NCBI GenBank assembly: GCA_017643215.1
Contig: JAEPNV010000011.1
Location: forward strand, 62,001 to 126,000
Direction: 5' to 3'
Source of the DNA: Roseibium sp.
GTDB taxonomy: Bacteria > Pseudomonadota > Alphaproteobacteria > Rhizobiales > Stappiaceae
Length of the DNA: 64,000 bases
Shown: positions 17,512 through 24,168 of the stretch, in pieces
Numbering within the stretch: position 1 is the stretch's first letter
Layout: each line of letters starts with the position of its first letter
The notes under the pieces: model-generated
What the model was told of the DNA's origin: nothing
The model's input: the letters and a program-made list of their open reading frames with translations, nothing else
Databases searched by the model: none
Position numbers and translations under genes: made by a program

Positions 17512-18519
17512 TCAGATCTTGCGAAGCGCAACCTTCGAAACCCGGTGGCTTGCATCCTTGGTGAGGATCAAATCCGCACGCGGGCGGGTCGGCAGTATGT
17601 TCTCCTGCAAATTCACCAGGTTGATGTCCCGCCAAATCTGACTGGCCGTTTCCAGGGCCTGCCTGTCGCTGATCCTTGAATACTTGTGAAAATAAGAACT
17701 TGGGTCGCGGAAGGCGGTCTCGCGGAGGCGCATGAACCGCTCCACGTACCAGTCTTCCAAGAGCTGTTCTTCGGCGTCGATATAGACCGAAAAATCAAAA
17801 AAATCGGAGACGAACGGCACTGCCCTGCCGTCCCTTGGCAGCTCGCGTGTCTGCAGGACGTTGAGGCCCTCCACAATCAATATGTCCGGCTTGTCGACCG
17901 TCACGGTGTGTCCGGGCATCACATCGTAGTAAAAGTGCGAGTAAACGGGCGCCCGCACGTTGCGTTTGCCGGCCTTGATGTCGGACAGGAATCTTAAAAG
18001 CCGCGGCCGGTCAAAGCTTTCGGGAAATCCTTTTTTCGACATGAGGCCCTCGGCCTCCAGCACCATGTTGGGGTAAAGGAACCCGTCTGTGGTGACCAGA
18101 TCGACCTTGGGGCTCGCCGGCCAGCGGGCAAGCAGCGCGCGCAAAACACGCGAGGTCGTCGATTTGCCCACCGAGACCGACCCGGCCACACCGATGATAA
18201 ACGGAATTTTGCCGTCGCGCCGGCCGAGGAACCGCTCGGTTGCCGTGTGCAGCGTGAACGTTGCTTCCGCGTAATAGGCGAGCAGCCTGGAAAGCGGCAG
18301 GTAGATCTTCTCGACCTGCTCGATGGACATCGGGTCGTTCAGGCCCTGGAGCTGGGCGACCTCTGACCCGGTCAGGGTCATGGGCGTGTCCGCGCGCAGC
18401 CGCGCCCACTGCTTTTCAGTGAAGACGCGGTAAGGGGACAGATCCATATCCCGGTTGATTGCGACTTTCTGATCCATAACTTGCGCCATCTCCGTGGCCC
18501 GACCCGAGGTCACGAACAT
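17512..18519 (-). CDS. coaA: Type I pantothenate kinase CoaA
   Basis: Phosphorylates pantothenate with ATP, the first and regulated step of coenzyme A synthesis. The P-loop [17 protein letters not shown], the substrate block [20 protein letters not shown], and the family sequences [21 protein letters not shown] and [12 protein letters not shown] are all present. The C-terminus [20 protein letters not shown] is diagnostic. ATG 18519 begins 10 bases after hisE ends; ATG 18489 would also fit and is nearer the family N-terminus. It is the last gene of the hisF-hisE-coaA group, an arrangement common in rhizobia. Confidence 0.95.
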   Translation of the reverse strand: MFVTSGRATEMAQVMDQKVAINRDMDLSPYRVFTEKQWARLRADTPMTLTGSEVAQLQGLNDPMSIEQVEKIYLPLSRLLAYYAEATFTLHTATERFLGRRDGKIPFIIGVAGSVSVGKSTTSRVLRALLARWPASPKVDLVTTDGFLYPNMVLEAEGLMSKKGFPESFDRPRLLRFLSDIKAGKRNVRAPVYSHFYYDVMPGHTVTVDKPDILIVEGLNVLQTRELPRDGRAVPFVSDFFDFSVYIDAEEQLLEDWYVERFMRLRETAFRDPSSYFHKYSRISDRQALETASQIWRDINLVNLQENILPTRPRADLILTKDASHRVSKVALRKI

Positions 18520-18528
18520 CCTATCCGG

Positions 18529-18852
18529 TCATCCGGCCGGTCTTGAAGCCTTCTCCTCCAGCCCGGTTTGCCCCGTACGTTTTTGAAGTTCTTCCATCAC
18601 GTCTTCCAGCGGCACGTCCGCAACCTTCAGAACGACCAGCAAATGGTAAAGCACATCCGCGGCTTCCGCTGTCAGTTCGCGGCGATCGGCACGCACAGCC
18701 GCAATTGCCGCTTCTACCGCTTCTTCCCCCAGCTTCTGGGCACATTTGGCGACGCCCTTGCCCACAAGCTTGCGCGTATAGGACATCTCATCCTCGCTGG
18801 CGGCGCGCGCGGCGATAATGGCGTCAAGATCGGCCAAAGTGAAATCCGTCAT
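18529..18852 (-). CDS. hisE: Phosphoribosyl-ATP pyrophosphatase HisE
   Basis: Second step of histidine synthesis: hydrolyses phosphoribosyl-ATP to phosphoribosyl-AMP. The MazG-like helical core shows [20 protein letters not shown] and the metal-binding [21 protein letters not shown] chose ATG 18852 ([16 protein letters not shown]), giving 107 residues as in relatives; the longer open frame from 18903 adds a stretch unlike the family. It follows a 55-63 codon open frame by only 4 bases and precedes coaA by 9. Confidence 0.94.
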   Translation of the reverse strand: MTDFTLADLDAIIAARAASEDEMSYTRKLVGKGVAKCAQKLGEEAVEAAIAAVRADRRELTAEAADVLYHLLVVLKVADVPLEDVMEELQKRTGQTGLEEKASRPAG

Positions 18853-18856
18853 TGGT

Positions 18857-19024
18857 CTAGGCCCGTTGGACGAATTGGAGATGCATTTCGCCGGGAAACG
18901 CATCGGACAAGATCAAGGACATCCGGCGCAGGTGATGCGGACCCATCATCAAGACGGATTTGCGCCGCGTTTGGGCGATGCGGGTCCGGCCCGCTCTGAC
19001 CATATCGATCAGGGCCGTTTTCAT
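18857..19024 (-). CDS. Possible small protein gene between hisF and hisE
   Basis: An open frame of 55 codons from ATG 19024 (63 codons from ATG 19048) fills the 213-base space between hisF and hisE. It ends 4 bases before the hisE start. Codon third positions are about three-quarters G or C, like neighbouring genes. The product is basic ([16 protein letters not shown]) and matches no family I know. Tight spacing on both sides supports a real gene, but no clear ribosome binding site was identified and chance remains possible. Confidence 0.35.
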   Translation of the reverse strand: MKTALIDMVRAGRTRIAQTRRKSVLMMGPHHLRRMSLILSDAFPGEMHLQFVQRA

Positions 19025-19065
19025 CACGATAAGTCCGCGCGTTCCCATCAGGCCAGCGTGTCATG

Positions 19066-19845
19066 TCACCCATCCAAACGCATCGGCACTCCGGCGTCTT
19101 GCATGAACGCCTTCGCCTCATGGATCGTATAGGTGCCGAAATGGAAAATCGACGCCGCCAGCACGGCTGTCGCATGACCCTCGCGGATGCCTTCGACCAT
19201 ATGGTCCAAAGTCCCCACGCCGCCGGAGGCAATGACGGGCACGGGCACCGCATCTGCAATCGCGCGCGTCAAGGCGATGTTGTAGCCCGCCTTCGTGCCG
19301 TCGCGGTCCATGGAGGTCACGAGCAACTCCCCTGCGCCAAGCTCGACGACCTTTTTGGCGAACGCCACGGCGTCGATCCCGGTCGCGGTCCGTCCGCCGT
19401 GGGTGAAGATCTCGAACCGCTCCCGCTCTCCCGGCGCGTTGACCTGTTTGGCGTCGATGGAGACCACGATGCACTGCGATCCGAACTTTTCCGCCGCCTC
19501 GCGGACGAAGTCGGGATTTTTCACCGCGGCCGTGTTGATCGATACCTTGTCGGCGCCGGCCATCAAAAGCCGGCGAATGTCTTCAACGGTTCGCACGCCG
19601 CCGCCCACGGTCACCGGCATGAAACAGGCTTCGGCCGTGCGCCGGACGACATCATAGATCGTGTCGCGCCCTTCGTGGCTGGCGGTGATGTCCAAAAAGC
19701 ACAGCTCATCCGCACCCGCCGCGTCATAGGCCTTGGCGGCTTCCACCGGATCACCGGCGTCGATCAGGTCAACGAAGTTCACCCCTTTGACCACTCGGCC
19801 ATCCTTGACGTCCAGGCACGGAATAACACGGGCTTTGAGGGTCAT
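19066..19845 (-). CDS. hisF: Imidazole glycerol phosphate synthase cyclase subunit HisF
   Basis: With HisH it forms the synthase that turns PRFAR plus ammonia into imidazole glycerol phosphate and AICAR. This is a TIM barrel of 259 residues with the two half-barrel phosphate sites, opening [20 protein letters not shown] with catalytic Asp11, then [38 protein letters not shown], catalytic Asp in [13 protein letters not shown] and [13 protein letters not shown]. All catalytic features are intact. Normally it would directly follow hisA. Here it is separated from it by 4.3 kb of inserted DNA, with only 45 bases between its start and the inserted DUF3800 gene. Confidence 0.97.
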   Translation of the reverse strand: MTLKARVIPCLDVKDGRVVKGVNFVDLIDAGDPVEAAKAYDAAGADELCFLDITASHEGRDTIYDVVRRTAEACFMPVTVGGGVRTVEDIRRLLMAGADKVSINTAAVKNPDFVREAAEKFGSQCIVVSIDAKQVNAPGERERFEIFTHGGRTATGIDAVAFAKKVVELGAGELLVTSMDRDGTKAGYNIALTRAIADAVPVPVIASGGVGTLDHMVEGIREGHATAVLAASIFHFGTYTIHEAKAFMQDAGVPMRLDG

Positions 19846-19890
19846 TGCATATCTTTACAAGTACAACTTTGCCGATTTAGGGTTTTGGCG

Positions 19891-20128
19891 ATGCGCGGCC
19901 AAAACAGATCCTTCATATTCTATGGCGACGAAAGTGGCGACCACTCTCTTACGTCGATTGATCCGGATTTTCCAGTTTTTGCTTTGTCACTTTGCGGATT
20001 CAGAAAATCGACCTATTGCTCGAAAGTCGTACCGCAATTTCAAAGGTTCAAGTTTAAGTATTTCGGCCATGACGCCATTGTATTGCACGAACACGAAATC
20101 CGAAAACAAATCGGCGAGTTTAATATTT
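19891..20128 (+). pseudogene. 5' part of a DUF3800 gene interrupted by a transposable element
   Basis: From ATG 19891 the frame encodes FIFYGDESGDHS, the acidic DESGDHS opening of DUF3800 proteins (RNase H-fold-like proteins of unknown function often found in mobile or defence settings). It continues to GEFNI at 20128 and then runs into the terminal repeat of a transposon, where it meets a stop at 20131-20133. The rest of the gene resumes at 23535. Deleting 20129-23526 plus one 8 bp target copy joins GEFNI to LTDLKL in frame, restoring about 245 codons. The gene is A+T-rich compared with the flanking his genes and lies on the opposite strand, so it was itself acquired. Confidence 0.9.
20121..20128. 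repeat. Left copy of the 8 bp target site duplication
   Basis: TAATATTT at 20121-20128 is repeated exactly at 23527-23534, directly flanking the two terminal inverted repeats. This marks the transposition target inside the DUF3800 gene. Confidence 0.95.
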
Positions 20129-20149
20129 GGTAGTGTCTCAGTTTGAAAT
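20129..20149 (+). repeat. Left terminal inverted repeat of the transposon
   Basis: 21 bases, GGTAGTGTCTCAG... to ...GAAAT, exactly complementary to 23506-23526. Its last base is also the last base (20149) of the NYN gene stop codon, so the cargo runs right up to the end. Confidence 0.95.
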
Positions 20150-20784
20150 TATTTGGCCTTAAATTTTGCTGGCCTATAGTCTTTTGGATCAAGGCATTTT
20201 TCGTAGTCTTCTTGATCAATTTTCACCCACTGTGTTTTGTCGATTCCTCTTTTAGACGAAGCTTGAGGCCCAAAAGGGTATGCTGAAACAACTTTTATCC
20301 ATCGATCCTGTTCTACGGATATGTCTCTGACTTCTTGAACTATTTCCTGCAAATCTTGATCTTGGCTAAATACAACTGCAACATCAAAATTTCGTTTCCG
20401 CGCCAGTGATACGATGTCCAACGCAAGGCGGACATCAATGCCCTTCTCTTGAGGGGTGGTCACAGTCTCCGAATTGCCGTCAATCGCTATGATTTCTTTT
20501 CGGTATCTAATTGGTCGCGTTGTTACCGCAACTCCAGCTCTCTTCAGCGCCAGAACCCTATTGGACCAATAGCCAGCCCACATTTCATTTTCATTTGGGT
20601 CAGGCACACCGGTATAAAATCTAACCAGGTTGGGAACCCAGCCGTTTTGGTCGCAAACAAATTTATGGAGTTTAATAGGATCATAATTTGGATGATGGTG
20701 GCCGAACGCATCTTTCGCATGTTGATAGAGGTTCTGCCCATCAACGAATGCCATGGCGTGTTTGATTTTTGGCTCTTGGACCAT
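20149..20784 (-). CDS. NYN domain protein (PIN-like nuclease), transposon passenger
   Basis: A 211-residue protein of the NYN/LabA-like branch of the PIN-nuclease superfamily. Expected metal-binding acidic residues are present: AFVDGQNLYQHAKDAF near the N-terminus, KGIDVRLALDIVSLA in the middle and VVFSQDQDLQEIVQEV. Known NYN proteins are Mg-dependent RNases or are suspected to be; the target of this one is unknown. The C-terminal part (RGIDKTQWVKIDQEDYEKCL) is outside the core fold. It is the last gene of the transposon, ends on the inverted repeat, and follows a strong intrinsic terminator placed after the transposase gene. It therefore probably depends on its own promoter or on readthrough. 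Confidence 0.85.
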   Translation of the reverse strand: MVQEPKIKHAMAFVDGQNLYQHAKDAFGHHHPNYDPIKLHKFVCDQNGWVPNLVRFYTGVPDPNENEMWAGYWSNRVLALKRAGVAVTTRPIRYRKEIIAIDGNSETVTTPQEKGIDVRLALDIVSLARKRNFDVAVVFSQDQDLQEIVQEVRDISVEQDRWIKVVSAYPFGPQASSKRGIDKTQWVKIDQEDYEKCLDPKDYRPAKFKAK

Positions 20785-20791
20785 ACGCGCT

Positions 20792-20840
20792 TAAAATGCA
20801 AAACCCCGCCGGGGACTGTTTCCAGCCAAGTCCGACGGGG
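20792..20840 (-). terminator. Intrinsic terminator between transposase and NYN gene
   Basis: On the minus strand a long stem (20840-20829 with 20817-20804: CCCCGTCGGACT against AGTCCCCGGCGGGG, with a small bulge) is followed by TTTT, then GCA and TTTT. It lies 42 bases after the transposase stop and 20 bases before the NYN start. It would isolate the NYN gene from transposase transcription. Confidence 0.75.
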
Positions 20841-20881
20841 AGCTAATGCTGGTATTTAAATGCATATTGGTTATCAATTCG

Positions 20882-21805
20882 TCAACACCTTTGCTGATCA
20901 CGTTTCATGTACGGTCCACGTCGTCCAGGTTTCGGCGCACGCTTGTCTAATAGGCTAACAATCCACTCAACGTCATGCAACTTATCCGTCAAGCCTGCTT
21001 GCATAGCTGGTGTAACTCTTAAACTCTTGTGGATTCTACAGTAGTTGTAGTGCACGAAGTACAGCGCCAGCGCGTGACAGTGATTGTCAAACTTTTTCGA
21101 GAACGCATTGGTCAGCCGGGTAAACCGGCGCATGCTCATGCGCATCGTCAGATTGTGCCGCTCAACGTATGAGGTTGAGACGTGCTTTTCGTTCGGGTTC
21201 CCCTTGCGAACGGTCTTCTTGATCCCGGTGCATTCTGCCGGGCTGTAGCGCGTGGTTTTGCCGGTCGGCTGGTTGCCGTACAGCTTCACCAACTGCGCAT
21301 AGTCGATATCGTTCTCAAAGGCGCCTTCAACCGCGTTCAGATAGGCCTTGTGCCCGTCCGTCGTCAGTTGAACCCGGTTGCTCAACCGTGCCGCCAAATC
21401 GCTCATGAAGTGGTTGGCAAAGTCGGCATCCCGACCGCCGACGAACCAGTTGCAGATCAGCTTGCTATCCGCGTCCAGTGACGTCCAGGTCCAAACGTCC
21501 CCGGCAAAGTCCGGCATGGTCGCCGTGTCCGCGTTCTTTTCCTTCGAATAGCAAAACGACCAAATTTCATCACATTGGATGCGCTTGCTGTTCAGCCCGA
21601 CAACGTTCTCATCATGAAACTCAAGGCAAGCGTTTCCAGCATCAACGAGCAGTTTTGTCACGGTGTTGATCGACACGCCAACCACACGGGAAATCGACCG
21701 CATGGACGAGCCTTCGACCAGCATAGAAAGGATTTGCGCACGGGTTTTTAGAGGCAGCTTGTTCATGCCTCTATTATCTGAACTATTATGCTTTGTGTCA
21801 AGCAT
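20882..21805 (-). CDS. IS1-family-type transposase (single frame)
   Basis: Catalyses movement of the surrounding element. The N-terminus has a helix-turn-helix (TRAQILSMLVEGSSMRSISR, VSINTVTKLLVD). The catalytic core shows the acidic signature: Asp in RIQCDEIWSFCYSKEKN, Asp in LTTDGHKAYL, Glu in STSYVERHNLTMRM, then the IS1-like RRFTRLTNAFSKK and a late His-containing YFVHYNYCRIHKS. Unlike Escherichia coli IS1, no insA/insB frameshift is needed. ATG 21805 overlaps the upstream stop as TAATG, suggesting coupling. Most relatives begin at the internal Met (21766, MNKLPLKTRAQ). Length 307 or 294 residues. It appears intact. Confidence 0.93.
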   Translation of the reverse strand: MLDTKHNSSDNRGMNKLPLKTRAQILSMLVEGSSMRSISRVVGVSINTVTKLLVDAGNACLEFHDENVVGLNSKRIQCDEIWSFCYSKEKNADTATMPDFAGDVWTWTSLDADSKLICNWFVGGRDADFANHFMSDLAARLSNRVQLTTDGHKAYLNAVEGAFENDIDYAQLVKLYGNQPTGKTTRYSPAECTGIKKTVRKGNPNEKHVSTSYVERHNLTMRMSMRRFTRLTNAFSKKFDNHCHALALYFVHYNYCRIHKSLRVTPAMQAGLTDKLHDVEWIVSLLDKRAPKPGRRGPYMKRDQQRC

Positions 21806-22881
21806 TAACGTTCATCACTAAACACGCTCAGCAGTAAACTTTGTTGACCGTAGTGGTGAGCTACCTTCTTTCGCAATTCACCCATAGATTCACAAGATTT
21901 TGCCAAACCAACCACCTCATAACAGCGAGAAACAAGCTGACGCGCGCCGAAATTTTCAGTGAGGTTTTGATGCCATCTAATACCCGGAGCCGGGCGGTTT
22001 TCTCGAAGGTAACGCGCCACATCCGGGTCAAGTGTGTCGTAGATCAGCTCTATAACCAGCTTGCCCCAGTACTTTGGCCGGCTATTCAAGGAGCCTTTCC
22101 AGTTTGTCAGTCGACCGAACTCTTCCCAAAGTTCATCAGGAAAGGTTTTTTCCCAAGCACGTAATTCCTCTGCGATGAAGGCTCGAAGCTTCACCTGCAA
22201 CGCATCGTCATCGCGTTCGTATTGGTAACCAGTGGCCTCATCAATTAGCGCGTCTAGGCCAGTTCGCGTAAGGCCGCTAGTTAGAACCGCGCACTTAATA
22301 GCGATCTCTCGCTGTCGATCAGTGAGGGGTGCCTTTTCGTAGAGCGCCTGTACATAACCACGACATATGAGTTCAAAATGCTCGGTCGTCATGCCACGCC
22401 CAGTAAACTGCGTCCCAGGTATTGCAAACTCTCGCAATTCGGCCAGGATTAAGTCATTGTTTATAAATGATTTTAGTGATGAAACACCGATGAATTTGGC
22501 CAGGTCACCACTATCGGCATCTGCAATCGATTTCACCGCTGACCGAAGCGCGATCACTCTGTCAGCATTGTCTAAAACATAGACGTCAAGCTCATCGCCG
22601 CCTAAGTCTATCTTCCCGCGCCATTTTGCAAACGGAGATGTCAATCCAACGTTTTCTGTTTTTGCTGGAGTTGGCGCCAAACGAGAGCTGCTAATACTAA
22701 GCTCATTCTGGTGAATATGAAGCCCAACGGATTTTCCGGCGCTGATAATTTTCTTGTGCCACTTGATCGGTATTTTCCCAGTTGTGGCCCAATACTGGAT
22801 GGTGCTCTGCTTTGTGCTTAACATTCTTGCCAACTCAGATTGGCTACCAAAGCGGGATATGATTGATTCAGCTCTATTCAT
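21805..22881 (-). CDS. Helix-turn-helix + P63C domain protein, transposon passenger
   Basis: A 358-residue protein with two parts. Residues 1-55 are a small Cro/carph-isopro-type helix-turn-helix (IISRFGSQSELARMLSTKQS, IQYWATTGKIPIKWHKKI). Residues ~90-330 match the P63C domain, a phage- and mobile-element-associated domain of unknown function: DVYVLDNADRVIALRSAVKS, LIDEATGYQYERDDDALQ, ELRAWEKTFPDELWEEFGRL, PKYWGKLVIELIYDTLDPDV. DNA binding and control of the element are inferred from the N-terminus and the surrounding palindromes. The ribosome site AGGAG lies in the loop of a perfect 8 bp hairpin that ends on the ATG. The stop overlaps the transposase start (TAATG). Confidence 0.82.
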   Translation of the reverse strand: MNRAESIISRFGSQSELARMLSTKQSTIQYWATTGKIPIKWHKKIISAGKSVGLHIHQNELSISSSRLAPTPAKTENVGLTSPFAKWRGKIDLGGDELDVYVLDNADRVIALRSAVKSIADADSGDLAKFIGVSSLKSFINNDLILAELREFAIPGTQFTGRGMTTEHFELICRGYVQALYEKAPLTDRQREIAIKCAVLTSGLTRTGLDALIDEATGYQYERDDDALQVKLRAFIAEELRAWEKTFPDELWEEFGRLTNWKGSLNSRPKYWGKLVIELIYDTLDPDVARYLRENRPAPGIRWHQNLTENFGARQLVSRCYEVVGLAKSCESMGELRKKVAHHYGQQSLLLSVFSDER

Positions 22882-22905
22882 CGGGAAGTCTCCTGAGTTC
22901 CCGAT
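22880..22905 (-). promoter_or_regulatory. Hairpin enclosing the ribosome binding site of the P63C gene
   Basis: ATCGGGAA and TTCCCGAT (plus-strand 22880-22887 and 22898-22905) form a perfect 8 bp stem around a 10-base loop that, on the minus strand, contains AGGAG. The start codon ATG (22881-22879) begins at the foot of the stem. This could hold the site closed in mRNA or serve as a DNA operator for autoregulation. Confidence 0.6.
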
Positions 22906-22909
22906 GTGT

Positions 22910-22952
22910 CTAACGAAAAATTTCGATAGAGTCTACCGATTTTTTTCGTTAG
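22910..22952. promoter_or_regulatory. 43 bp interrupted palindrome upstream of the P63C gene
   Basis: CTAACGAAAAA (22910-22920) and TTTTTCGTTAG (22942-22952) are exact complements, and the inner bases continue the symmetry with three mismatches over 20 bp arms. It overlaps the last codons of the 80-residue gene and sits just before the P63C gene. It may be an operator for the HTH protein or a transcription attenuator. Confidence 0.55.
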
Positions 22953-23175
22953 CCCACCGCTTTTTCGCCGCTTTCCGCGCAATCTCTTTCCGCCGCTCAG
23001 GCGTCATGTTCTCAGCGCGCTTGCGTCCGCCCTTCGCGCCAAGTGCCTTTGCAGCCGGGTCTTTACCGTCGTCAGGGATCGTGTCTTCCTCTTCCCCGGT
23101 GGCAATGCGGGCAACTTTGACAGCAGCGCCTATAACGTCGCCGGGGCGCTTTTGGCCTTTAGGTCCGGTAGGCAT
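22933..23175 (-). CDS. Small basic protein (80 residues), transposon passenger
   Basis: Opens PTGPKGQKRPGDVIGAAVKV and ends in a Lys/Arg/Ala-rich, histone-tail-like segment (RRKEIARKAAKKRWANEK), with a central AKALGAKGGRKRAENMTPE block. I recognise this as a widespread small protein type in alphaproteobacterial accessory DNA, variously labelled RNA-binding or regulator, with no proven function. The KGG-type and AAKKRW repeats suggest nucleic-acid binding. Its ATG overlaps the stop of the 85-residue gene as TAATG, so the two are translationally coupled. Confidence 0.75.
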   Translation of the reverse strand: MPTGPKGQKRPGDVIGAAVKVARIATGEEEDTIPDDGKDPAAKALGAKGGRKRAENMTPERRKEIARKAAKKRWANEKNR

Positions 23176-23432
23176 TATTTACTCGTCTTCTCGTCTGACT
23201 TGGCAAACGCATATCCCATCGCACCGGCTATGAGCGTTGCTGCCTCTCCGGTCAGTACATTATTCAACGCGAGAACACCGACGATTGGCAGTGCGATAGA
23301 AAGCACTGTGTATCGAATAAACTGCCAGCCGACCCCCTTGGTGTCAGTATCGGTTGTCCCTTTACGGTTCAGATATCCGACGATCAGAACTATTGGAACA
23401 GCTGACGCAATAATAATTGAAACCCAGATCAC
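23175..23432 (-). CDS. Small membrane protein (85 residues), first gene of the transposon operon
   Basis: Two or three hydrophobic segments: residues 2-20 (IWVSIIIASAVPIVLIVGYL), ~38-58 (FIRYTVLSIALPIVGVLALN) and a weaker one at ~62-78, with short polar ends. GTG 23432 is chosen because GGAGG lies 7 bases upstream. No family is recognised. It precedes the basic protein with a TAATG overlap. It could be a small inner-membrane effector, a holin-like protein or simply an accessory protein of the element; the sequence does not decide. Confidence 0.65.
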   Translation of the reverse strand: MIWVSIIIASAVPIVLIVGYLNRKGTTDTDTKGVGWQFIRYTVLSIALPIVGVLALNNVLTGEAATLIAGAMGYAFAKSDEKTSK

Positions 23433-23443
23433 GCAGAGCCTCC

Positions 23444-23461
23444 ATGCTTACCCCTAAGCAT
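23444..23461. promoter_or_regulatory. Perfect palindrome upstream of the first passenger gene
   Basis: ATGCTTA (23444-23450) and TAAGCAT (23455-23461) flank CCCC. On the minus strand the dyad lies immediately before the GGAGG ribosome site of the 85-residue gene. A TTGACA (-35-like, minus strand 23496-23491) lies about 30 bases further upstream, with no good -10 at standard spacing. It could be an operator or leader hairpin. Confidence 0.5.
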
Positions 23462-23505
23462 ATAGGAAGCAGAGGCGGGATTCGATACCCTGTCAATGAG
23501 GCTGG

Positions 23506-23526
23506 ATTTCAAACTGAGACACTACC
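23506..23526 (-). repeat. Right terminal inverted repeat of the transposon
   Basis: 21 bases ending CTGAGACACTACC, exactly complementary to 20129-20149, immediately followed by the second TAATATTT target copy (23527-23534). Confidence 0.95.
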
Positions 23527-23534
23527 TAATATTT

Positions 23535-24034
23535 TGACAGATCTCAAGCTGAGAACTGAGTTCATGGCTGACTTGTCTCGTTGCATAGAAAGTACATCCT
23601 TCCGAATCATGAGCTGTGCCATCTTGAAGGATGAACTGAATTTCGACCTGTTTCCCGATAACCCGTATTCAATAGCGTTGCGAATATGTCTGCAGAAAGC
23701 TTGGGTTTTTTTGGAAAGGCGCGGTGAAAGTGACTCAATTACACATTTTATTTTCGAAAAACGCGGCAAGAAAGAAGATGCTGAACTTGAGCTTGAGTTC
23801 CGCCGGATAGTGTCAGGTGAAAATAACCATCGAATCCCATACAGTTCATTTAGGATCCACTTTTCGGATAAAAGAACCAATTCCACGGGCATGCAAATCG
23901 CCGACTTGACCGCCAGACCTATTGCTTTGAATACATTTCGATCCAATCAAAACAATCGTGCATTCAACATAATTGCCAAAAAGATCTTCAAAGGCAAAAG
24001 TTTTTCCAATGTTGAACGAGGAATTTATGGCTGA
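23535..24034 (+). pseudogene. 3' part of the interrupted DUF3800 gene
   Basis: Continuation of the gene starting at 19891. The frame runs through LTDLKLRTEFMADLSRCIES, an RNase H-like middle region (FRIMSCAILKDELNF, RRGESDSITHFIFEKRGKKE) and the conserved DUF3800 ending GMQIADLTARPIALNTFR, then GKSFSNVERGIYG. On its own it has no native start. The TGA at 24032 overlaps a second open frame (ATG 24027 to 24134) that might be the rest of the C-terminus after a frameshift; I cannot decide. The A+T content and orientation differ from the his genes on both sides. Confidence 0.88.
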
Positions 24035-24168
24035 AGAAGCGAAAGGCCTCGGATTACTCCAAGGCCCGACGCCGACCGGGAACCCCCAATCCACTTACTG
24101 GAATCATATGTCAACGGAACATGTTTGTCAATAAATATCAAATAGTTAGAAGAAAGTCCGTAAACGAT

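Larger units (their letters stand above)
20129..23526. mobile_element. 3,398 bp IS1-family-like transposon with passenger genes
   Basis: The element is bounded by 21 bp perfect terminal inverted repeats starting GGTAGTGTCTCAG (20129-20149 and 23506-23526) and flanked by 8 bp direct repeats TAATATTT. It carries an IS1-type transposase and four other genes, all on the minus strand: NYN nuclease, transposase, HTH-P63C protein, 80-residue basic protein and 85-residue membrane protein. It is visibly more A+T-rich than the chromosome. A classical IS1 is under 1 kb with only transposase frames, so this is a cargo-carrying relative. It interrupts a DUF3800 gene, and the intact ends and target copies suggest recent arrival and possible present mobility. 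Confidence 0.93.

Noticed and set aside
19063..19890. Plus-strand frame leading into the DUF3800 gene
   Set aside because: It is antisense to hisF; only the part from ATG 19891 looks like DUF3800.
23465..23496. tRNA-like 3' end (GGGTATCGAATCCC on the minus strand)
   Set aside because: An extra base breaks the T-arm geometry and no other tRNA arms can be folded around it, so it is not called a tRNA or tRNA fragment.
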